Source: JAGPUQ01 sp041594335
GTDB lineage: Bacteria; Pseudomonadota; Gammaproteobacteria; Pseudomonadales; Porticoccaceae
NCBI GenBank assembly: GCA_041594335.1
Contig: JBFHML010000005.1
Coordinates: 4,086-68,085 of the forward strand
DNA: 64,000 nucleotides
Direction of reading: 5' to 3'
Shown piece after piece: positions 60,962 to 64,000 of the stretch (its first letter is position 1; every line of letters starts with the position of its first letter). The position numbers and the translations under genes were made by a program. The notes beneath the pieces were generated by a model. The model ran no database searches. It saw only the letters and a list, made by a program, of their open reading frames with translations, and was not told the origin of the DNA.

Positions 60962-63040
60962 ATGACCAGCCACCCCGCCCGGCCCCGATTTTTCTCGTTT
61001 TATCTGTTGTTGTCTCTACTGCTGATGGCCGCCCTTCTGGTGCGCCTGGCGCCGCCCTTGCAGGGTGGGCTGGCCATGGAGGCGCACGTCGCGCGCCTGG
61101 TCGGCGGCCTCTTGAGCAGCCCTGGATTTTGGGCCGACGCGGCACTTTTCCTCTTTGGGCTGGTTGCGGTGCATGTCGCTTTTGCCGCCGCGCTGTGGCT
61201 GGCCAGCGGAGGTTGGCTGGGGGCCCTGCCCGTGCCCAGGCGGACCCTGCGCCTCATTCAGGTGCTGCTGGTGGCGGTCGCGCTGCTCGCCGTGTTCATT
61301 CTCAATGCCCGTTGGTATCCGTTGGTGCCGAGCGCCTTTTTGCGCCGTGCCCCGGACTTGGTGACGGGGCCTGCGCTGGCGGTGATCGCCGGGTTGTTCG
61401 CCGTCTCGCTGCTGGTCAGCCTGGCGTGCTGGGCGCGGCGGCAGGGGGTGTGGCTGGCGCCTGCGGCCGTGGGGTTGGGCCTGGCGGCGATCGCCGCGCT
61501 GGGCCTGTGGACGCCGCCGGCTACCGGGGGCGGCGGGATCGGCTCCCGAGATCCCACCAAGCCCAATATCTTGTTGATCGGGGTGGATTCGTTGCGCCCG
61601 GACGAGACCGGATTCGTCAATGGGCAGAGCCGCCTGACGCCCCATATCGATGCCTTCCTCCGCGAGGCCCGCTGGTTCGACACCGCCTATACGCCCCTGG
61701 GGCGGACCTTCGGCGGTTGGATGGCCGCCTTCACCGGACGCGAACCCGTCAACAGCGGTGCGCGTGAGAATCTCATCGGAAACGACCGTGTCGCGCGCGA
61801 GGCCACGCTTGGCCAGTACTTGCAGCAGTTGGGTTACCGTTCGGTGCTGGCCATGGACGAGCGCCATTTCAGTGCCGTCGACGAAAGCTTTGGCTTCGAT
61901 ACGGTGATCGGGCCAAAACACGGCGTGCTGGACCTGCTGATCAGCTATTTCGATCACCCGTTGGTCAACCTGATCTCCCACCGGCCGATCGCCGAGCAGC
62001 TGTTTCCTTACCTCTACCTCAACCGGGGGCGACCCTACAACTATGACCCCCAGGCCTATACGGATGCCGTATTGGCCGAGCTGGCGGCTGGCGGCGAGCA
62101 ACCGCTGTTTTTGGCGCTGCACTTTCTGCTACCCCACTACCCCTATGTCTCCAATGCGGTCGAAGAGCTTGACGACATGGCGTTTTATCCCCATGGCGAT
62201 CGCAGATACCATTATTTCTACCGCATGCTGCTCAAGCAGGCCGACCGGCAGTTCGGCGACCTGATGGCGGGCCTCGAAGCGCAGGGCCTGCTCGACAATA
62301 CGCTGGTGGTGTTTCTCTCCGATCATGGCGACAGCTTTCAGTTGGCGCGTGACGCGGCGCGCCCGGGCACCGAATCCGAGATCGAGGTGGAGACCAACAC
62401 CCGGGGGCATGGCACCAATGTGCTCAGCCAGGGCCAGTACCGGGTGATGCTGGCGCTGCGCGGCTATGGCTTGAGCGGCGGGGCCCAGGAGCGGCTGGCC
62501 GCGTTACCCGCGCGCAACGGCCAGACCGTTTCGTTGATCGATGTTGCACCCACCGTGGCTGACCTGCTGGTCGCGTCCGGAGCCATCGCGCAGCCCTGGC
62601 CGGAGATGGACGGCTACTCATTGCTCCGGCCCATTCCGCCCGAACGCGGTATTTATCTGGAATCGGCGCTTACTTCCATGGCGCTGATGCAGAGCGAGAT
62701 CGACGAGCAGCAGCTGCTCTCGGAGACGGCTCGGTACTACAGGGTGAATGCCGCCGGCAAGGTGGTGATGCGCCCAGAGTTGATTGACGCGACCATCGCC
62801 ACCAAGCTGCGCGCCATCGTGCGGGACCGCTGGCTGCTGAGCATGTCGCCCGTGCTCCAAGACGACCTCATCCTGTTGGATACGGAAGCCATGGTGTGGT
62901 GGCCCGCGACGCAAGCACCGGAAGATGCCCCTTGGCGGGAGATGCTCGCCGCCATGTGTGCGCATTACGAAGGCGACCCGGGCTTTGACTATTACGACTT
63001 GTGCGGGCGGTTGTTGGCTGCCGCTGGCGCGCCCGGATGA
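60962..63040 (+). CDS. Membrane-anchored alkaline-phosphatase-superfamily enzyme, possibly a phospho-group transferase
   Basis: 692 residues from the ATG at 60962 behind GAGGAG. About five membrane segments fill residues 10-185; the catalytic domain follows from NILLIGVDSLRPDETG (metal Asp209). It would be annotated as a sulfatase, but the C/S-x-P-x-R formylglycine motif is absent. Instead PLGRTFGGWMAAFTG places Thr249 as in nucleotide pyrophosphatases (KTFPNHYTLVTG). Other metal residues: FLSDHGDSF (Asp454, His455) and TRGHGTNV (His483). Membrane helices plus an extracytoplasmic AP domain is the plan of EptA, OpgB and LtaS transferases. Its place between pilin and a glycosyltransferase suggests surface or pilin decoration; substrate unknown. 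Confidence 0.75.
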   Translation: MTSHPARPRFFSFYLLLSLLLMAALLVRLAPPLQGGLAMEAHVARLVGGLLSSPGFWADAALFLFGLVAVHVAFAAALWLASGGWLGALPVPRRTLRLIQVLLVAVALLAVFILNARWYPLVPSAFLRRAPDLVTGPALAVIAGLFAVSLLVSLACWARRQGVWLAPAAVGLGLAAIAALGLWTPPATGGGGIGSRDPTKPNILLIGVDSLRPDETGFVNGQSRLTPHIDAFLREARWFDTAYTPLGRTFGGWMAAFTGREPVNSGARENLIGNDRVAREATLGQYLQQLGYRSVLAMDERHFSAVDESFGFDTVIGPKHGVLDLLISYFDHPLVNLISHRPIAEQLFPYLYLNRGRPYNYDPQAYTDAVLAELAAGGEQPLFLALHFLLPHYPYVSNAVEELDDMAFYPHGDRRYHYFYRMLLKQADRQFGDLMAGLEAQGLLDNTLVVFLSDHGDSFQLARDAARPGTESEIEVETNTRGHGTNVLSQGQYRVMLALRGYGLSGGAQERLAALPARNGQTVSLIDVAPTVADLLVASGAIAQPWPEMDGYSLLRPIPPERGIYLESALTSMALMQSEIDEQQLLSETARYYRVNAAGKVVMRPELIDATIATKLRAIVRDRWLLSMSPVLQDDLILLDTEAMVWWPATQAPEDAPWREMLAAMCAHYEGDPGFDYYDLCGRLLAAAGAPG

Positions 63041-63143
63041 GGCGGCGATCTGGTGGTGGCCGTGTGAGTAGGCGGCGGGTTTTGCCCGGCCGAACCTCAC
63101 TGGCGTTCCCCGGGCAGCCGCGCGACCGCAGCGGCGAAGCACG

Positions 63144-64000
63144 ATGAAACTGATCATCCAGATCCCCTGCTACAACGAGGCCGAGACGCTGCCGGTCACC
63201 CTGGCTGCATTGCCCCGCGAGGTGGCGGGTTTCGACAGCGTCGAATGGTTGGTGATCGACGATGGCAGCACGGACAATACGGCAGAGGTGGCGCGCGCTC
63301 ATGGGGTGGATCATGTCGTCCGCCACCCGCACAACCAGGGTTTGGCGCGGAGCTTCATGACCGGGCTCGATGCCTGTTTGGCGCGAGCGGCCGATGTCAT
63401 CGTCAATACCGATGCCGACAACCAGTACAACGCCGAGGATATTCCGTTGTTGACCGCGCCGATTCTGTCCGGGCGCGCGGAGATCGTCATTGGCGCGCGC
63501 CCGATCGGAGCCATCGACCACTTTTCTCCGGCCAAAAAATGGTTGCAGCGGCTCGGGAGCCGGGTGGTGCGCATGGCCAGCCAATCCGATGTGCCCGATG
63601 CGCCGAGCGGCTTTCGCGCCTGGTCGCGGCAGGCGGCGCAATGGATGATGGTCTTCAGCGATTACACGTATACGCTGGAGACCATTATTCAGGCCGGGCA
63701 GCGCAACATGGCGGTGGCCTCGGTGCCGATTCGCGTCAATGGCGAGCTGCGCCCCTCGCGGCTGGTGAAGAGCATCCCCTCCTACATCCGCCGCAGCATC
63801 GTGACCATTGCGCGCATTTTCATCATCTACCGACCTTTCCGCTTTTTCGGCACCATCGGCCTGTTACTGTTTGGCATGGGCTTTTTGCTCGGGCTACGAT
63901 TTCTGTATTACTTCTTTGCCGGTGACGGGGCCGGGCACCTGCAATCGGTCATCCTTGCCGGCGCTTTGCTGACCATCGGCTTCCAGACGATTCTTATCGC
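63144..64000 (+). CDS. Family 2 glycosyltransferase with C-terminal membrane segments (3' end outside window)
   Basis: 285 codons from the ATG at 63144 to the window edge. N-terminal GT-A domain: IQIPCYNEAETLPVTLAALP, VIDDGSTDNTAEVAR, NQGLARSFMTGLDACL, TDADNQY (the DxD metal site) and SGFRAWSRQAAQWMM; then SYIRRSIVTIARIF and membrane segments from about 232 (FFGTIGLLLFGMGFLLGL). This is the dolichyl-phosphate-mannose synthase-like type that loads a sugar onto polyprenyl phosphate. It follows the AP-superfamily gene by 103 bases. Acceptor unknown. Confidence 0.85.
   Translation, partial: MKLIIQIPCYNEAETLPVTLAALPREVAGFDSVEWLVIDDGSTDNTAEVARAHGVDHVVRHPHNQGLARSFMTGLDACLARAADVIVNTDADNQYNAEDIPLLTAPILSGRAEIVIGARPIGAIDHFSPAKKWLQRLGSRVVRMASQSDVPDAPSGFRAWSRQAAQWMMVFSDYTYTLETIIQAGQRNMAVASVPIRVNGELRPSRLVKSIPSYIRRSIVTIARIFIIYRPFRFFGTIGLLLFGMGFLLGLRFLYYFFAGDGAGHLQSVILAGALLTIGFQTILI

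Noticed and set aside
61016..62122. 368-codon minus-strand frame inside the AP-superfamily gene
   Set aside because: Gln/Arg/His-rich antisense translation, no domain.

Overview
The window is a high-GC (roughly two thirds G+C by eye) stretch of a gammaproteobacterial chromosome, densely packed and apparently without phage, insertion sequences, tRNA or CRISPR arrays. The assignment to Gammaproteobacteria rests on gene content and order: a Pseudomonas-like lpoA-yraN-diaA-dolP / rsmI / rnpB / mraZ neighbourhood, a full division and cell wall (dcw) cluster from mraZ to ftsZ-lpxC-secA, a DAP-type murE, a class A RNase P RNA, and a type IVa pilin behind a sigma-54 promoter. I cannot name the genus.

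Layout. 1-2503 (minus): valine catabolism (acyl-CoA dehydrogenase cut by the window edge, mmsA). 2677-5198 (plus): argE-argA. 5233-6282 (minus): a small monooxygenase-fold protein and a METTL7-like methyltransferase. 6701-8533 (plus): ilvD. 8540-11372 (minus): HAD phosphatase, lgt, thyA, folA. 11527-15516 (plus): a 1329-residue membrane protein of unknown function. 15605-19897 (plus): an SDR dehydrogenase, then TSUP permease-birA-coaX-SPOR protein. 20045-21968 (plus): cold-shock protein and prfC. 22016-25191 (minus): an N-acyl-D-amino-acid deacylase-like amidohydrolase and glutaryl-CoA dehydrogenase. 25324-26409: alr. 26417-32469 (minus): lpoA-yraN-diaA-dolP-aacS and an FtsN-like SPOR protein. 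32456-34269 (plus): rsmI, tesB. 34291-35238 (minus): a phosphotriesterase-family enzyme. 35388-35746: rnpB.

36091-57549 is one long plus-strand block: mraZ rsmH ftsL ftsI murE murF mraY murD ftsW murG murC ddl ftsQ ftsA ftsZ, then lpxC, an M23 endopeptidase-like protein and secA. Most of the junctions through ftsQ are 4-base ATGA/GTGA overlaps, implying tight translational coupling. It is followed by argJ-mutT (plus), yacG-coaE (minus), and a divergent type IV pilin gene with a membrane-anchored alkaline-phosphatase-superfamily enzyme and a family 2 glycosyltransferase that runs off the window.

The genes combine amino-acid synthesis (Arg, Ile/Val), peptidoglycan synthesis (alr, mur, ddl, lpoA, ftsI/W) and acyl-CoA breakdown. 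The most interesting signals are: a possible pilin-modification locus with a threonine-nucleophile phosphotransferase-like enzyme; a cold-shock mRNA leader that can pair with its own Shine-Dalgarno; a 9-copy GGATGC repeat in a SPOR protein; a 10-bp-phased MraZ operator; an unusual SSQ motif in PBP3; a 13-residue insertion next to the ThyA active site; and the uncharacterised 1329-residue membrane protein. No wholly new multi-gene system could be shown from sequence alone.
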